Source of the DNA: an uncultured Aquimarina sp.
GTDB lineage: Bacteria > Bacteroidota > Bacteroidia > Flavobacteriales > Flavobacteriaceae
Reading direction: 5' to 3'
Length of the DNA stretch: 64,000 nt
Assembly: GCA_947497175.1 (NCBI GenBank)
Contig: CANMFM010000001.1
Coordinates: 372,001-436,000, forward strand
A program made the translations under genes and the position numbers. The notes under the pieces are model-generated. The model ran no database searches and was not told the DNA's origin. It worked only from the letters and a program-made list of their open reading frames with translations. Positions 26,615 to 37,059 of the stretch are shown here, piece by piece (positions within the stretch are counted from its first letter, which is position 1; every line of letters starts with the position of its first letter).

Positions 26615-28213
26615 TCATAAATATTGGTAAGCACTAGTGGTTAAGAACTCTTCGAACTCTTCTGAGATAACCAATTTTTTGAAAATTGAAATTGCATTTT
26701 GATAATTTTCTGTACTGTATAGCTGCTCTCCGACTTGTTGTTCAATAATTCTTAATTCATTTTCAAATAATTGATCAAAAAGTGATTGATCCAGAGTCCT
26801 TCCGTCTTCGAGAGTTACTTCATTTTTTAACCATTGCCATAATTGAGTACGACTAATCTCTGCTGTAGCCGCATCTTCCATCAGGTTGTAAAGTGCTACT
26901 GCGCCGTTTCCACTTAACCAATTAGCAATGTAATGAATCCCAACATTCATATTTTCCTGAATTCCTTTTTGAGTAATGGTTCCCTCAGGAATGGCTAATA
27001 AGTCATCTTCGCTAATGGTAATATCGTTTCTTTTTACATCCATTTGATTAGGCGTGGGCATGTGGGCATCAAATACCTGCATGGCTAGCTTTACTAAACC
27101 GGGATGTGCAACCCATGTACCATCATGGCCATTTTTTACTTCACGCTCTTTATCGGCTTTTACTTTTGCAAAAGCAGCAGCATTACGTTCTTCGTCATCC
27201 TTGATAGGAATTTGTGCTGCCATGCCTCCGATCGCAAGGATATTTCTTTTGTGACATCTTTGGATCACCAATTTACTGTATGCATCCATAAATGGGCTTG
27301 TCATTGTTACTTGAGCGCGATCTGGAACTACAAAACCTGTATGGTTTCTTAATTTCTTGATATAGCTAAAGATGTAGTCCCATCTACCGCAATTTAATCC
27401 TACGATGTGATCTTTTAAAGCATAAATAATTTCATCTAATTGAAAGCTTGCTGTTATAGTTTCTACAAGTACGGTTACTTTTACACTTCCTGGTTCTATT
27501 CCGAGATATTCCTCAGAAAAATCAATGACATCATTCCACCAAATGGCTTCAGTAAAATGCTCTAATTTAGGTAGGTAATAGTAAGCTCCTGTACCATTTT
27601 CTCGTAATTGTTCGTTATTATGAAATAAGTATAATGCAAAATCAAATAAAGAAGCGCTCATTTCTTGTTCCTTTATTAAAAGGTGCTTTTCGTTAAGATG
27701 CAACCCTCTGGGGCGAACAATTAATGTAGCAGTATTTTCTTTAAGTTGATACGTTTTGTCTCTTTTTGGATTATAAAACGAAATAGTTTTGTTGACGGCA
27801 TCTTTTAGATTTTTCTGCCCCTGCAAACAGTTTTCCCAAAGAGGAGCATTGCTATCCTCAAAATCAGCCATAAAAGTTTTAGCTCCAGAGTTTAAGGCAT
27901 TAATGACCATTTTTCGATCAACTGGTCCTGTAATTTCGACTCTGCGATCTTGCAAATCTGCGGGAATCGGAGCTGCCGACCATTCACTGTTGCGAATTTC
28001 TTTTGTGTTTTCCGGAAATGAAGGATACGTCCCCAGATCAAACAATTGCTGCTGACACTCGCGATTTTTTAGAAGTACTAATCGTCGATCATTAAAACGA
28101 TCTTGTAGCGCCTCTAAAAAGGTCAGTGCACCATCGGTCAGGATTTCCGGGTGATAGTTTCTAACTTCTTTTGTGAAGCTGATTTTCTGACTAAGATTTG
28201 TTTGTGTTTCCAT
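26615..28213 (-). CDS. aceB: Malate synthase A
   Basis: 532-residue malate synthase A, condensing glyoxylate with acetyl-CoA to malate, second step of the glyoxylate shunt. Motifs: MADFEDSNAPLWEN, IVRPRGLHLNEKH (catalytic Arg), VLVETITASFQLDEI, GLNCGRWDYIFSYIKK (metal and substrate loop) and GTWVAHPGLV. The ATG at 28213 gives the typical A-isoform length; the frame extends 8 codons up to a TTG at the predicted transcription start. Transcribed divergently from the ScfR-like regulator, with the shared operator in between. Confidence 0.96.
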   Translation of the reverse strand: METQTNLSQKISFTKEVRNYHPEILTDGALTFLEALQDRFNDRRLVLLKNRECQQQLFDLGTYPSFPENTKEIRNSEWSAAPIPADLQDRRVEITGPVDRKMVINALNSGAKTFMADFEDSNAPLWENCLQGQKNLKDAVNKTISFYNPKRDKTYQLKENTATLIVRPRGLHLNEKHLLIKEQEMSASLFDFALYLFHNNEQLRENGTGAYYYLPKLEHFTEAIWWNDVIDFSEEYLGIEPGSVKVTVLVETITASFQLDEIIYALKDHIVGLNCGRWDYIFSYIKKLRNHTGFVVPDRAQVTMTSPFMDAYSKLVIQRCHKRNILAIGGMAAQIPIKDDEERNAAAFAKVKADKEREVKNGHDGTWVAHPGLVKLAMQVFDAHMPTPNQMDVKRNDITISEDDLLAIPEGTITQKGIQENMNVGIHYIANWLSGNGAVALYNLMEDAATAEISRTQLWQWLKNEVTLEDGRTLDQSLFDQLFENELRIIEQQVGEQLYSTENYQNAISIFKKLVISEEFEEFLTTSAYQYL

Positions 28214-28234
28214 ACCTGTATCGTTTTGAGTGAA

Positions 28235-28266
28235 CAATATTATAAAAAAGTTTTTTATTAAACAAG
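28235..28266 (-). promoter_or_regulatory. aceB promoter
   Basis: On the minus strand -33 CTTG (28266-28263), 20-base spacer, -7 TAATATTG (28242-28235). Spacing and sequence parallel the aceA promoter at 4348-4379. Confidence 0.62.
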
Positions 28267-28278
28267 CGAACGTTCGCT
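28265..28278. promoter_or_regulatory. Glyoxylate-regulon operator (aceB / regulator copy)
   Basis: Perfect palindrome AGCGAACGTTCGCT between aceB and the divergent regulator gene, touching the aceB -33 element. Its centre would lie about 43 bases before the predicted aceB start point. Same arrangement as at aceA. Confidence 0.78.
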
Positions 28279-28334
28279 AAATGTGAATATTTTATTTCTT
28301 CGTCAATTACGCAAAAATGGTTACTTTTGAAATT

Positions 28335-29819
28335 ATGGCAATAGCAGAAGAATATATTAGATTGATTTTTGGTTTGAAAATCAAACAGATACGAACAGAG
28401 AAAGATTTGTCGCTTTTTGGTTTGTCCAAATTAAGCGGGTTATCAAAATCGTATTTAAATGAGATAGAAAAAGGGAAAAAATATCCTAAAACAGATAAAA
28501 TTATCAAATTGGCCGAAACACTGGAGGTTCCATACGACCAATTGGTATCTTTAAAATTGGATAAAAACCTGGCTCCTATTGGAGAGATTTTACAATCTGG
28601 GATATTAGATGAAATTCCTTTAGAATTATTCGGGATACAGCAAAGTGATCTGATCGATATTATCGCTAATGCACCATCAAAAGTAAATGCATTTATAAGT
28701 ACTATTATCGAGATCGCACAACATTATAATATGAGTCGCGAGGGTTTTTACCTGGCATCATTGCGATCATATCAAGAAGCGCATAATAATTTCTTCAGGG
28801 ATTTAGAAGATCAGGTAATACGATGTGCTAATTCGTATCAACTGGATTTGAGTGGAAAAATATCGTCGTCTGAATTAGAAGAGATCCTTAGAGAAGAATA
28901 TGGATATACCATTAATAACGCAGGAATTCCAAATCACGAAGAGCTTGATAATTTAAGGTCGGTATTCGTTCCGTCTACAAAAACTTTATTACTTTCGGAT
29001 CGAGTGGGTGAGGCGCAAAAAACATTTATTTATGCTAAGGAGTTAGGGTATCAATTCATGAATATATCGGAAAGACCCTACACCTTTACCTGGATACGTT
29101 ATGATAACTTTGAAGAGGTGTTACATAATTTTTATGCTTCTTATTTTGCTGGGGCTTTAATTATTCCCAGAAATCATTTAAAAGATCATTTAAAGAAATT
29201 ATTTGCTATGAAAAGTTTTTCTGAGAAGGCTTTTCATAAGATTATGAATCTCTACAATGCTTCTCCCGAATCTTTTTATCAGCGTTTAACAAATGTGTTG
29301 CCAAAGGATTTTGGGATGCAAAATGTATTTTTCCTTAGATTTACTCATAAATTAGGTCTGGAGCGGTTTAATTTAGTCAAAGAATTGCACATTACTCATC
29401 AACAACAACCACATGCCAATGAAATCAATGAGCATTATTGCAGGCGTTGGATGGCGATCAAAACATTGAAACGAGCTGCAAAAGAAGATTTGGAATATGC
29501 GTTCGATATTCAAATCTCTGATTATACAGATACTGATCAGCAGTATTTAGTGTTTACATCGGCGACCAAAGATCCGTTTAGAGAAGATTACTATCGAAGT
29601 ATAGGAATAGGGTTTTTAGTTTCTCCTGCTCTGGAGAAAAAAATCAGTTTTGTTAATGATAGTAAAATCCCAAAAGTAAAGGTAGGAGTAACCTGTGAAT
29701 CTTGTTCTTTGAAAGATTGCGATGTACGTATGGCTCCTCCGAAGCGATTAATTGCTAAAGAAAAATATAAAAGAACTGCAACTTTGGTTGAGGATATTGT
29801 AAAACAGCATTCAAGCTGA
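28335..29819 (+). CDS. ScfR/RamB-like transcription regulator (XRE + degenerate M78 domain)
   Basis: 494 residues. N-terminal XRE helix-turn-helix (about 5-65; LSLFGLSKLSGLSKSYLNEI), a central ImmA/IrrE-like (peptidase M78) region that keeps FYASYFAGALIIPR but lacks HExxH, so it is not a protease, and a C-terminal Cys cluster (CESCSLKDCDVRMAPP). This layout is that of ScfR/RamB short-chain fatty-acid regulators; RamB of Corynebacterium glutamicum controls aceA and aceB. Start 28335 follows a TACTTTTG -7-like box at 28322-28329; an upstream ATG at 28317 is the alternative. Divergent from aceB, so it probably binds the palindrome. Confidence 0.85.
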   Translation: MAIAEEYIRLIFGLKIKQIRTEKDLSLFGLSKLSGLSKSYLNEIEKGKKYPKTDKIIKLAETLEVPYDQLVSLKLDKNLAPIGEILQSGILDEIPLELFGIQQSDLIDIIANAPSKVNAFISTIIEIAQHYNMSREGFYLASLRSYQEAHNNFFRDLEDQVIRCANSYQLDLSGKISSSELEEILREEYGYTINNAGIPNHEELDNLRSVFVPSTKTLLLSDRVGEAQKTFIYAKELGYQFMNISERPYTFTWIRYDNFEEVLHNFYASYFAGALIIPRNHLKDHLKKLFAMKSFSEKAFHKIMNLYNASPESFYQRLTNVLPKDFGMQNVFFLRFTHKLGLERFNLVKELHITHQQQPHANEINEHYCRRWMAIKTLKRAAKEDLEYAFDIQISDYTDTDQQYLVFTSATKDPFREDYYRSIGIGFLVSPALEKKISFVNDSKIPKVKVGVTCESCSLKDCDVRMAPPKRLIAKEKYKRTATLVEDIVKQHSS

Positions 29820-29857
29820 TTATGTTCAAGAATTAATGTGTTTGATAGAAGTAATGA

Positions 29858-30892
29858 CTATTTTTTCTTAACAAGAGAATCTGTAAAATGTTTTCGGTAG
29901 TCTGAGGGAGCCGTACCATATTCTTCTTTAAAGATTTTTGATAAATAACTCTTGCTTGAAATACCTGCCAAATCAACTATTTCAGACATTGAGTATTCTG
30001 TGTTTAAAACAAGATCTTTGATAAGGTTTAGTCGTATTTGTTTTATATATTGTTTTACAGAGGTGCCGTATAGATTTTGAAAACCTTCCTGAAGCTTATT
30101 TGAGTTAAGGCCTACTTCAGAAGCAATCTCGGCAATATTGTCCAATTTAGATATTCTTTCTCGGATGAGTTCGGCGGCTAATTCGATTTGTTTAATTTCT
30201 GTTCTTCTCAGTATTTTACTACCTGTGATATCGTTAAGATCATCTTCATATTGTAAAATCTGTTCTGTAAGCATCTGGTACGATTTCCCTTCTAAAAAAA
30301 GCTTCTTTAAAAAATCACCACCTTCAAAAGTTTGCATCTCCCTAAAAAGATCTGCTAATTTTAAACTGTAGAAACCATCATGATAAAATAATTCCTTAGC
30401 TTCAATGTCATTAAAAAGCTTTTGAAGATTATCGTTCATTGTTACGAGTTCGCACTGAATTTTTTTCTGAAATTCTTTTCTCGTAATCTCTAAACTGTTG
30501 ATAATGGTTCGTGTTTCTGATTTAAAACAAAGTATATGCCCGTTGAATAAATCGCTTGCTACTATGGCTTCTTGGTATTGTTTAATGTTATGTTCATCAT
30601 CATAGCCTTCAAAACGATGTTTTAATTCGCCCTCGAGACAATACAAGAATTTGAGAGGATGTACCTTGTTAATTGTAAAATGAAATTCTACTTCTTCTTT
30701 AAAAAGACAATCATATTGTATAATACCCATACCTCCATCGAAGTTGATTCCACGAATATTTCCTTGACCAATATGTTCTGGGATGTCTAGAAAAAATTCA
30801 CCACAACTCTGTTCATAAGTTGTTTCAAAGGCTTCGGCAATATTGTTGATTACTTCCTTGATAGGAAGAGATTTTACTTCGATCAGAATCAT
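29858..30892 (-). CDS. AraC-family transcriptional regulator
   Basis: 344 residues. C-terminal AraC-type double helix-turn-helix (about 245-335): DNIAEIASEVGLNSNKLQEG and YSMSEIVDLAGISSKSYLSK followed by FKEEYGTAPSDYRKHF. The N-terminal 230 residues form a beta-rich sensor region (FLYCLEGELKHRFEGYDDEH) resembling PchR-type regulators, ligand unknown. Convergent with the ScfR-like gene (38 bases between stops). Target genes are not evident nearby. Confidence 0.86.
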   Translation of the reverse strand: MILIEVKSLPIKEVINNIAEAFETTYEQSCGEFFLDIPEHIGQGNIRGINFDGGMGIIQYDCLFKEEVEFHFTINKVHPLKFLYCLEGELKHRFEGYDDEHNIKQYQEAIVASDLFNGHILCFKSETRTIINSLEITRKEFQKKIQCELVTMNDNLQKLFNDIEAKELFYHDGFYSLKLADLFREMQTFEGGDFLKKLFLEGKSYQMLTEQILQYEDDLNDITGSKILRRTEIKQIELAAELIRERISKLDNIAEIASEVGLNSNKLQEGFQNLYGTSVKQYIKQIRLNLIKDLVLNTEYSMSEIVDLAGISSKSYLSKIFKEEYGTAPSDYRKHFTDSLVKKK

Positions 30893-31162
30893 GTTTAGTT
30901 TGTATTACTAAGGTGTAGTTGGTCTATTATGCGTTAATATATAAATACATACAATTAATACTGTCTTCATTTGCCAAAAATTCTGACTCAATCGATTACT
31001 ATCTGTTTCGCAGATTTTTTATGGTATTAAAGTTAGTTGGATTTCAAATGAGAAAACAGGATAAAAATGTTGCCAAATACTAAGATTATGTAACTTTTAC
31101 TTAAAGTTTTATAAATAAAGTTTGAAAGATCATTACTAAATTTGTTAAGATAATTTTAAGAT

Positions 31163-31360
31163 ATGAAATTTTTCCCCTATATATTTTTATCAGGCTTATT
31201 GTTATGTATTTTAAGTTATACAGCGGTGTATACGCTTATAGATTACGATTTAAATTCTAAAACGAATAATGTGTTTTTGCATGACAGAGAAAGCAATACG
31301 AGTTTTTCTTTGATCGCTAAAAATAATTTTCTTGAGAATACTACTACTAAAGATCAATAA
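31163..31360 (+). CDS. Small membrane-anchored protein, unknown
   Basis: 65 residues: one N-terminal membrane segment (FPYIFLSGLLLCILSYTAVY) and a polar tail. A TAAATTTG box, a good -7 match, lies about 27 bases before the ATG, which favours a real gene. No family recognised and no partner genes. Confidence 0.45.
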   Translation: MKFFPYIFLSGLLLCILSYTAVYTLIDYDLNSKTNNVFLHDRESNTSFSLIAKNNFLENTTTKDQ

Positions 31361-31625
31361 CCTTTTTTGATAGAAATTTAAATGGGCTAGTGTTACAATA
31401 GAGTACTTAAAAAGGAAGGTTTGTTAATGTCTATGCATTTCTTTATTAAATATGAGATGTAAATGAGAAGTCTTATAATGCTTTGAGTCTAAAATCTGTC
31501 ATTTTGGGATATTGAAAACCATCTTGCTCCTAAGATTTTGTATCAGACTCATGATACATATTATTTTTTGAAATTATGTCGTTTACAGGGTCATGGCCAT
31601 CACTCATATTTGAGTCCTATATATA
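31361..31625. other. Intergenic region, nothing recognised
   Basis: No coding frame. A short hairpin (TGTATC / GATACA, 8-base loop) lies near 31540-31560 without a T run. I see no promoter or RNA family. Confidence 0.35.
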
Positions 31626-31657
31626 AAACCCCATTTTGAATTTTCAAAATGGGGTTT
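31626..31657 (-). terminator. groESL terminator
   Basis: Stem AAACCCCATTTTGAA / TTCAAAATGGGGTTT, downstream of groEL on the minus strand. Confidence 0.8.
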
Positions 31658-31722
31658 ACTTATTGCATAAGGTACTTAACTTTATTCTGTACGACCTCTA
31701 CGGTTTATAGTTTTAATGTCCA

Positions 31723-33399
<1,677 letters not shown>

Positions 33400-33449
33400 T
33401 TATTGAATTAAAGTTTAAATTAATTTGTGTTTGTAGAATTGATAGTTTC

Positions 33450-33725
33450 TTACACGATAGCAAGGATATCGTCCTCGCGCATGATCAGATAATCTTTTCC
33501 ATCTAATTTTAACTCTGTTCCGGCATATTTGCCATAAAGTACAGTATCACCAACTTTTACTGTCATGTCGTGATCCTTTTTACCGCTACCAACAGCGGCT
33601 ACTTTACCTTTTTGTTGTTTTTCCTGAGCTGAATCAGGAATATATAATCCAGATGCTGTTTGTGTTTCAGCAGGAAGTGGTTCTACAACCACGCGATCCG
33701 AAAGAGGTTTAATATTTACTCCCAT
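33450..33725 (-). CDS. groES: Co-chaperonin GroES
   Basis: 91-residue GroES with the mobile loop ([20 protein letters not shown]), [10 protein letters not shown] and [10 protein letters not shown] blocks. First gene of the groESL operon. No CIRCE inverted repeat is present upstream. A TGGCAC-type element suggests a different control (see promoter entry). Confidence 0.97.
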   Translation of the reverse strand: MGVNIKPLSDRVVVEPLPAETQTASGLYIPDSAQEKQQKGKVAAVGSGKKDHDMTVKVGDTVLYGKYAGTELKLDGKDYLIMREDDILAIV

Positions 33726-33777
33726 TATGATTAGTTTTTATTTTAAAATTAAAATGAAATATTATGAAGCTGTGTAT

Positions 33778-33793
33778 TTCAGAAATTGTGCCA
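33778..33793 (-). promoter_or_regulatory. Candidate sigma-54-like promoter of groESL
   Basis: Minus-strand TGGCACAATTTCTGAA has GG - 10 bases - GA, close to the -24/-12 consensus TGGCAC-N5-TTGC but with A for the final C. It lies 53-68 bases before groES. A sigma-54 activator gene sits 2 kb away. Suggestive, not proven. Confidence 0.35.
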
Positions 33794-33821
33794 GTGATGT
33801 GTTACTGACAAATTGAAACAA

Positions 33822-33853
33822 AAAATGCCGACTGTATGACAAGTCGGCATTTT
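33822..33853 (-). terminator. secG terminator
   Basis: 12-bp stem AAAATGCCGACT / AGTCGGCATTTT, separating the miaB-secG transcript from groESL. Confidence 0.85.
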
Positions 33854-33874
33854 GCTAGTATCATTCAAAAGAAA

Positions 33875-34201
33875 TTACTCTTGATTAGTATCATCTGTTG
33901 CTGGAGTTTCAGGAACTTCAACTTGTACATCTTCCGTGTTTACTTTTGATTCCTGAACAGAGTTTCCGCTCATTAAATCAATATTTGAAAGTAAAATTAG
34001 TACGAGTAATAGAGTTGCTAGAGTCCAGGTACTCTTATCTAAAAAGTCTGTTGTCTTTTTTACACCACCTAGTTGCTGTGTACCACCACCGCCAAAAGAA
34101 GAAGATAGTCCTCCGCCTTTCGGGTTTTGTACCATAATTACTACTACTAATAAAAACGATACGATAACGATTAGTATTAAAAATATTGAAAACGTTGTCA
34201 T
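33875..34201 (-). CDS. secG: Preprotein translocase subunit SecG
   Basis: 108 residues with two membrane helices (about 3-23 and 55-75) separated by the SecG cytosolic loop MVQNPKGGGLSSSFGGGGTQQ. An acidic, Thr/Glu-rich C-terminal tail is common in Bacteroidota. SecG stimulates SecYEG export in the inner membrane. Last gene of the miaB-led run, 8 bases after the TPR gene. Confidence 0.94.
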   Translation of the reverse strand: MTTFSIFLILIVIVSFLLVVVIMVQNPKGGGLSSSFGGGGTQQLGGVKKTTDFLDKSTWTLATLLLVLILLSNIDLMSGNSVQESKVNTEDVQVEVPETPATDDTNQE

Positions 34202-34209
34202 TATATATA

Positions 34210-35160
34210 TTATTTATTTTCTTGTAATTTCTTTATTGCTCGAATTTGGTCTGCAAAGAAACCACTTTTTTCGGGATTTTTCAAAATTAATATGTTATAA
34301 GCTTGAATTGCTTTTTTATAGTTTTTTTGTGCTAGATATACTCTGGCTAATGTTTCGGTCATTAGCTCATCTGTTGGGATTTGATTTTCTTTAGCCAGGT
34401 TACGAGTAGGAGTGTTCTTTTCTGCAGGTTTTATCTTGGGATTTTTTGTTATAAACTCTTCGATAAGTTCAAATTTATCTTTTTGTTTTAGCGAAGAGGT
34501 GTTATCTTTTTTCTTTACTTCTGAAATAAAAGATTGTTCCTCGGGATTTGTTTTTTGATCTAAAGGTTGTGTCGAGGTTAATTTTAACCATTCAGCAAAA
34601 GAATGGGTCTCTTTTCTATTAAAATCCAAAGGAGTATCAAGTTGCAGTTCTTCTTCTGGGGGTTTTGTATTTTTAGAAGCCTCGGTTGACAGGTCTTCTG
34701 AGGGATTGGTTATGGATTCAGAGATTTCTAATTGGCGCAACGTACTTTCTTCTTTTCTCTTTAAAAATAAAGTAGGGTCGAGCACATCTTCTGCTTCTTT
34801 CATTTTCATTCTTACAGCATCATCCATTTCTATTCTGGGTAATACTTTTACTTCTTCATGATCAATAACATCAATATCTGATTTATGCTTTTTCTTTGTT
34901 TCTGTATCTTGACTTTTTTGGTTGAACACCTCTGAGGTAATAAAATCGAATAATACACTGCGATCTGTTGTGTATGCCGCTGTAGTTTTGAGTTCTTGAT
35001 TATATCGAAAACTTTCCTGATTCTTTAAGCCCTTTAAAACTAAAGGTCTTACAGCTTGAAAATAAGGAAACTCCCGAGAAAGCTTTTCTAAAGCATTAGT
35101 CTGTTCCTTGGTAATCTCTGAAGGATTTTGTAGTAAATATGTAAGCTCTTTAGTGTTCAA
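34210..35160 (-). CDS. TPR-end cytoplasmic protein in lptE-secG operon
   Basis: 316 residues, no signal peptide. The N-terminal about 80 residues form a helical block (LTYLLQNPSEITKEQTNALE, REFPYFQAVRPLVLKGL). The middle 100-230 is low-complexity and charged; one TPR unit lies near the C terminus (LMTETLARVYLAQKNYKKAI). No catalytic motif. I recall this gene as conserved between lptE and secG in flavobacteria, which suggests a role around export, but its function is unknown. Confidence 0.78.
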   Translation of the reverse strand: MNTKELTYLLQNPSEITKEQTNALEKLSREFPYFQAVRPLVLKGLKNQESFRYNQELKTTAAYTTDRSVLFDFITSEVFNQKSQDTETKKKHKSDIDVIDHEEVKVLPRIEMDDAVRMKMKEAEDVLDPTLFLKRKEESTLRQLEISESITNPSEDLSTEASKNTKPPEEELQLDTPLDFNRKETHSFAEWLKLTSTQPLDQKTNPEEQSFISEVKKKDNTSSLKQKDKFELIEEFITKNPKIKPAEKNTPTRNLAKENQIPTDELMTETLARVYLAQKNYKKAIQAYNILILKNPEKSGFFADQIRAIKKLQENK

Positions 35161-35194
35161 TATAAAAATTTAAAGTATATGCCTTTTTAAGGTA

Positions 35195-35701
35195 TTACCA
35201 CCTTGCTAAGGTTGCATTAAAAATATCTTGTGTGATTCGTTCAAAAATAACTTGTAGTGCTTCGTCTCGTACAACGTTTTCTGATCGATCAGCAGGATAA
35301 TCAAAGAAAAAGGAAAAACGTTGTTCCAAATCTTGTGAAGAGTCCTTAGCATCATAAAACCTTACATTTACGGCTATTGTTAATCGGTTTTGAGCTGCTG
35401 TAATATCTGATGTAGCAGTATTAGGTGAAACATAATCCTGTACAATTTCTCCTTCATATACAATATCACCACCAGATGTGGTTAAACTAAGATTTGTTTG
35501 ATTAAGTATTAGATCTTGTAATTGATTTGTGAAATTTTGATCTACACCAGGAAAGATTCTAGGAGATTGATTTTGAAAAAAATTAACCTGAAATGTTTTT
35601 GTGTCAGGAGAGATAGATATTCCACTAAAAGAGTATACACCACATCCTTGAAGCATAACTAGACCAACTATTGCGCAAGCTATATATTTTAATTTTCCCA
35701 T
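35195..35701 (-). CDS. lptE: LPS-assembly lipoprotein LptE
   Basis: 168 residues. Lipoprotein signal (IVGLVMLQGCG, Cys20), the opening GVYSFSGISISPDTKTFQV, and the LptE pattern of central strand pairs and a long helix at the end (RDEALQVIFERITQDIFNAT). LptE plugs LptD in the outer membrane to insert lipopolysaccharide. Lies 59 bases downstream of the sigma-54 activator gene in the same direction. Confidence 0.88.
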   Translation of the reverse strand: MGKLKYIACAIVGLVMLQGCGVYSFSGISISPDTKTFQVNFFQNQSPRIFPGVDQNFTNQLQDLILNQTNLSLTTSGGDIVYEGEIVQDYVSPNTATSDITAAQNRLTIAVNVRFYDAKDSSQDLEQRFSFFFDYPADRSENVVRDEALQVIFERITQDIFNATLARW

Positions 35702-35760
35702 TAATTCTTTCTGGTATGTATTTTTAAAATTCTGAATCCTATATTCTGAATTTGTAATTA

Positions 35761-37029
35761 TTAAAGGTCGTATTGTTTAATTTTTCTATACAAAGTACGT
35801 TCACTAATTCCTAGTTCTTCGGCAGCTGCTTTTCGTTTTCCTCTATGGCGCTCTAACGATTTTTTGATTAATTCTAGTTCTTTATCGTGCAAAGACAGGG
35901 TTTCTTCTTCTTCAATTTCTTCGGCAAAAGAGTATTTGTCTTCTTCTTCTTTTTGAGGGATAATATTTTGAGAAGATAGTTGTAATACTCCTGTGGTTGT
36001 GTCTATAGAGTCTTCAAATGGAACTTCTTTTTCCTCTTTATCCTCTCGATAGATTTTTCTAATCAATCCTTCGTTATCTTTTTGCACTTGTTTCGAATTA
36101 CCACTTTGCATAAGCTCCATGGTTAGTTTTTTTAAGTCATTGAGATCACTTTTCATATCAAACAACACCTTATACAAGATTTCTCTTTCGTTGGCAAAAT
36201 CACTTTCCTGTTTATCAGAAGAAATTACTGCGGGCAGGTTGCTTCCGATATTGGGTAAATACCCATGCAGAGAAACTGCTGTTATTGTTCTGTCTTGTTC
36301 AAGGACTGAAATTTGCTCAGCAATGTTGCGTAATTGCCTAATGTTGCCGTTCCAATGATACTTTTCTAATAAGGTCGCCGCATCGTCTGTTAGCCGTATG
36401 GTAGGCATTTTATATTTTGTAGCAAAATCTGAAGCAAATTTTCTAAATAGAAGATGAATGTCATCTTTTCGATCTCTTAAGGGAGGGAGTAGTATCTCTA
36501 CTGTGCTTAAACGATAGTATAAGTCTTCTCTAAATTTTCCTTTTTTGATCGCTTCAAACATATTTACGTTGGTAGCCGCTACGATACGAACATCTGTTTT
36601 TTGAACTTTAGACGAACCAACTTTAATAAATTCACCATTTTCTAAAACCCTTAATAAACGAACCTGAGTCGTTAAGGGGAGTTCTCCTACTTCATCTAGA
36701 AATATGGTTCCGCCATCCGCTACTTCAAAATACCCACTTCGAGTTTGTGTGGCTCCTGTAAAAGCTCCTTTTTCGTGTCCAAAAAGTTCACTGTCAATAG
36801 TGCCTTCTGGGATAGCTCCACAATTTACTGCGATATATTTACCGTGTTTTCGATGAGATAATGAATGTATAATTTTAGGAATACTTTCTTTACCAACACC
36901 ACTTTCTCCGGTTACTAGAACAGAGATATCTGTAGGAGCTACCTGAATAGCTTTTTCTACAGCTCGATTAAGTTTAGGGTCGTTTCCTATAATCCCGAAT
37001 CGTTGTTTTATGGCTTGAACTGATTCCAT
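35761..37029 (-). CDS. Sigma-54-dependent transcription activator (AAA+ and Fis-type HTH)
   Basis: 422 residues. The AAA+ domain begins almost at the N terminus (about 12-245): Walker A GESGVGKE, sigma-54 contact loop [10 protein letters not shown], Walker [14 protein letters not shown] and the sensor segment REDLYYRLS. An acidic linker (about 265-375) precedes an HTH_8/Fis domain ([20 protein letters not shown]). No receiver or GAF sensor is present, so activity may be set by level or by the linker. GAFTGA is intact, so it should act on RpoN. It sits between miaB and lptE, 30 bases after miaB. Confidence 0.93.
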   Translation of the reverse strand: MESVQAIKQRFGIIGNDPKLNRAVEKAIQVAPTDISVLVTGESGVGKESIPKIIHSLSHRKHGKYIAVNCGAIPEGTIDSELFGHEKGAFTGATQTRSGYFEVADGGTIFLDEVGELPLTTQVRLLRVLENGEFIKVGSSKVQKTDVRIVAATNVNMFEAIKKGKFREDLYYRLSTVEILLPPLRDRKDDIHLLFRKFASDFATKYKMPTIRLTDDAATLLEKYHWNGNIRQLRNIAEQISVLEQDRTITAVSLHGYLPNIGSNLPAVISSDKQESDFANEREILYKVLFDMKSDLNDLKKLTMELMQSGNSKQVQKDNEGLIRKIYREDKEEKEVPFEDSIDTTTGVLQLSSQNIIPQKEEEDKYSFAEEIEEEETLSLHDKELELIKKSLERHRGKRKAAAEELGISERTLYRKIKQYDL

Positions 37030-37059
37030 GTATTAGTTTATGATTGTGTATTATTAATG

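Noticed and set aside
28335..29819. Metalloprotease-regulated repressor (ImmA-like)
   Set aside because: The HExxH zinc motif is missing in the M78-like domain, so proteolysis is unlikely.
33726..33821. CIRCE element before groES
   Set aside because: No TTAGCACTC-N9-GAGTGCTAA inverted repeat is present.
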